64,000 nucleotides of DNA, taken from positions 124,001-188,000 of the forward strand of contig CAWDUI010000002.1 of NCBI GenBank assembly GCA_963805445.1. The letters run 5' to 3'. Source of the DNA: JAENVT01 sp963805445. Lineage in GTDB: Bacteria; Actinomycetota; Acidimicrobiia; Acidimicrobiales; Ilumatobacteraceae. Position numbers and translations under genes: made by a program. A model generated the notes under the pieces. It searched no databases. It was not told the DNA's origin and saw only the letters and a list, made by a program, of their open reading frames with translations. Position 1 is the stretch's first letter, and each line of letters starts with the position of its first letter. This document shows positions 62,326 through 64,000 of the stretch, piece by piece.

Positions 62326-62331
62326 TAGCTT
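62326..62331 (+). promoter_or_regulatory. Candidate -10 hexamer of the MFS-CNB gene
   Basis: TAGCTT ends 9 nt before ATG 62341, within the 49-bp divergent gap. It overlaps the right arm (62325-62329) of the inverted repeat GCTAA (62301-62305)/TTAGC. Confidence 0.35.
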
Positions 62332-62340
62332 GCCGCGGAG

Positions 62341-64000
62341 ATGGCGATCAGATCGCACGTGTCGCGCCGGTCCACGAACTCTGCGCTCGGGAATCCGGCG
62401 CTGGTCCAGTTCACCGTGGGCTGCTTTCTGGCGACGATCGCCGATTGCTCGTTGTTCGTCGGCGCCCTCGTCTACGCGTATGACCATGGCGGTGCGCGCG
62501 CGTCGCGGGAATCGCATCGGTGATCCTGCTCCTGCCGACAGCGGTGGCCGCCCCTGCAGCAGGTGCTGCGGCGCAGCGACGGCAGGCCGACCACGTGCGC
62601 ATCTGGGCGTTCGCCGGGCAGACGGTGGCCCTGGGCGCTGCCGCCATCGCCGCGTTCGTCGTCGCACCCGTTGCCGTCGTGATCGGTTGCTGCGCCGTTG
62701 CCGCCTGGGCGTTCACGTACCTCGGCCCGGTGTGCGGTGTGCTTCTGCCGGCGATCGTGCGGTCCACGCGAGAGCTGACCACCGCCAATGTCTGGATCGG
62801 TGGATGCGAGAGCACCAGCGTGCTCGGCGGAGCCGCGATGGCGACCGTGCTGCTGGCGATACAGGGACCTGCGCTCGTTCTGGCCGGTGGTGCCGTGCTG
62901 TCCCTGGCCAGCATCGTCTCGACGCTGATGTACGGCCGCATCGAGTCACCCCCGCCCGCCGACGCGGACGACAACGATTCCGGCGGCTCCACCCGCCGCT
63001 TGCTCCGCGGCATCAAGGCGCTCCGCAAGCGCCCGGGCGCCACGGCAGTGCTGGCGGTCGCCGGTGGCCAATACGTCTTGGTGGGGGCGCTCGACCTCAT
63101 CGTTGTCGTGCTGGCCATCGACAGGCTCGACATGAGCAATGCCGGTCCCGGCCTACTCGCAACCACTGTCGGTGCGGGTGGGTTGATCACCACGCTGAGC
63201 TCGCCGAAATTGCTGCGCCACGACCGCCTGGCGCCACTGATGATCGCCGCGCTGGGCTCCCTCATCATCGCCGCGCTCCTCCTCGGGATCGCGCCCACCG
63301 TCCTCGCCGCCCTGCTGCTCCTGGCGATCGCCGGGTTCAGCAGGTCGTTGTTGAACCTCACCAGCCGGCTGCTGCTGCAGCGGGCCACGCCTCCGCACCT
63401 CCTCGGTACGGTGTTCGGAGCGATCGAACTGCTCTCCGGAATCGGGATGGTCGCCGGCTCCATCGTCACCCAACTGCTGATCGCTGCCGGCGGTGTCCGC
63501 GCCGCGTTGTTCGGACTCGCGACGTTCTTCGCGGTGCTGCTTGCGTTCACCTGGCGCTCGCTTCGGATTGCCGACAACAGTGCCGACATCCCCATCGTGG
63601 CGATCAGCCTGCTGCGCCGGCTCCCCGCGTTCGCGCCGTTGCACCCCATGGCACTCGAGGCCGTGGCCCGTGCTGCGACCGAGGTGCCGGTGGTGAGTGG
63701 TCAGGTGGTGATGACCGAGGGAGAGATCGGCGACCGCTTCTACGCCGTCGCCGACGGGTCGTTCGAGATCATCAGAGCCGGCCGGCACGTCGGCACCGCA
63801 GAACGCGGCGGGTGCTTCGGCGAAGTCGCCCTGCTCGCCAACGTCCCCCGCACGGCGACGATCACCGCCAGCCGGTCAGGCTCGCTGCTGGCCATCCACC
63901 GAGTCCCGTTCCTGGTCGCCGTGACCGGGTCCGACTCGTCGCGCCAGGCGGCGTGGGGCGTCATCCGGGCGATGGGCATCGAGGTTGAGGCGACTGACGG
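62341..64000 (+). CDS. MFS transporter with C-terminal cyclic-nucleotide-binding domain (partial, frame break)
   Basis: About 553 codons are visible. A 12-helix MFS-like region occupies about residues 15-425, followed by a cyclic-nucleotide-binding domain with GDRFYAVADGSFEI, FGEVALLANVPRTATI and the LLAIHR strand. The phosphate-binding-cassette Arg (PRTAT) and the FGE motif are present, so a cNMP could bind. The start ALGNPALVQFTVGCFL is in one frame; a break near 62500 leads to VAGIASVILLLP, after which the frame stays open to the window edge. Such MFS-CNB fusions are uncommon; gating of transport by a nucleotide is an inference. The 3' end is outside the window. Confidence 0.75.

Noticed and set aside
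1..64000. Search for tRNA, rRNA, CRISPR, transposase, integrase or phage genes
   Set aside because: None was found on either strand by eye; the intergenic spaces are too short for rRNA and show no tRNA-like cloverleaf or transposase motifs.

Overview
The window is GC-rich and densely coded. Very short intergenic gaps, ATGA/GTGA/TAGTG start-stop overlaps and actinobacterial families (F420-type LLM oxidoreductase, Eis-type acetyltransferase, DUF3054, DUF664/DinB, ECF42-DGPF pair, Tat-type sugar-binding lipoprotein, GatCAB) point to a high-GC Actinomycetota, plausibly an Acidimicrobiia-like environmental lineage. The phylum is a reasonable inference; the class is a guess. No phage, IS element, CRISPR array, rRNA or tRNA was seen. 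About 17 otherwise conserved genes carry one to three frame breaks, some at short homopolymers. I read these as uncorrected assembly indels, not mass pseudogenisation, and give them as single genes over their full span.

Layout. 1-7.2 kb: 5' end of a secreted protein, a 390-bp gap with nested inverted repeats, a PLP dehydratase with 5-formyl-THF cyclo-ligase, flavin reductase/DUF3054/MoaD-like/BNR genes, then ilvD and an FMN alpha-hydroxyacid dehydrogenase. 7.2-19.6 kb: a gamma-butyrobetaine/carnitine catabolic island. It holds a BBOX-type dioxygenase, an SDR, a DUF849 beta-keto acid cleavage enzyme, citrate synthase, a carnitine dehydrogenase-thioesterase fusion, a TetR regulator, a second thioesterase, two acyl-CoA dehydrogenases, an ADP-forming acyl-CoA synthetase and a CaiD homologue. 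Together they could take gamma-butyrobetaine to carnitine, dehydrocarnitine, betainyl-CoA plus acetoacetate, and betaine, with a CoA-ester branch through crotonobetaine. 19.6-27.5 kb: MFS transporter, fatty-acid desaturase, Eis-like acetyltransferase, M20 amidohydrolase and gatCAB. 27.7-37 kb: a beta-galactoside divergon, with binding protein, two permeases and lacZ on the minus strand and a DeoR regulator, transport ATPase and galT on the plus strand.

37-54 kb: lgt and an esterase, a ferredoxin, a TPR/HD-GYP protein, an M48 protease, a DrrAB-type exporter, YbaK/LLM/lactonase-like genes, CMD and 3-hydroxyisobutyrate-dehydrogenase-like genes, an M20 peptidase, a YjbR protein, an ECF42 sigma factor with its DGPF partner, DinB, patatin and a fatty acyl-CoA ligase. 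54-64 kb: a compact ABC transporter locus, a VOC protein, a universal stress protein, agmatine deiminase, a divergent urease-like pair (UreAB fusion plus UreC) with no maturation genes nearby, and an MFS transporter carrying a cyclic-nucleotide-binding domain that runs off the end.

The two most unusual systems are the self-contained carnitine island with matching TetR-type operator candidates at two divergent promoters, and the urease-like operon. Its alpha subunit keeps every metal ligand but has Ala where the flap Cys sits, and it has a His-rich N-terminus. Many start codons are preceded by a TANNNT hexamer 6-9 nt upstream and no Shine-Dalgarno sequence, suggesting widespread leaderless transcripts.
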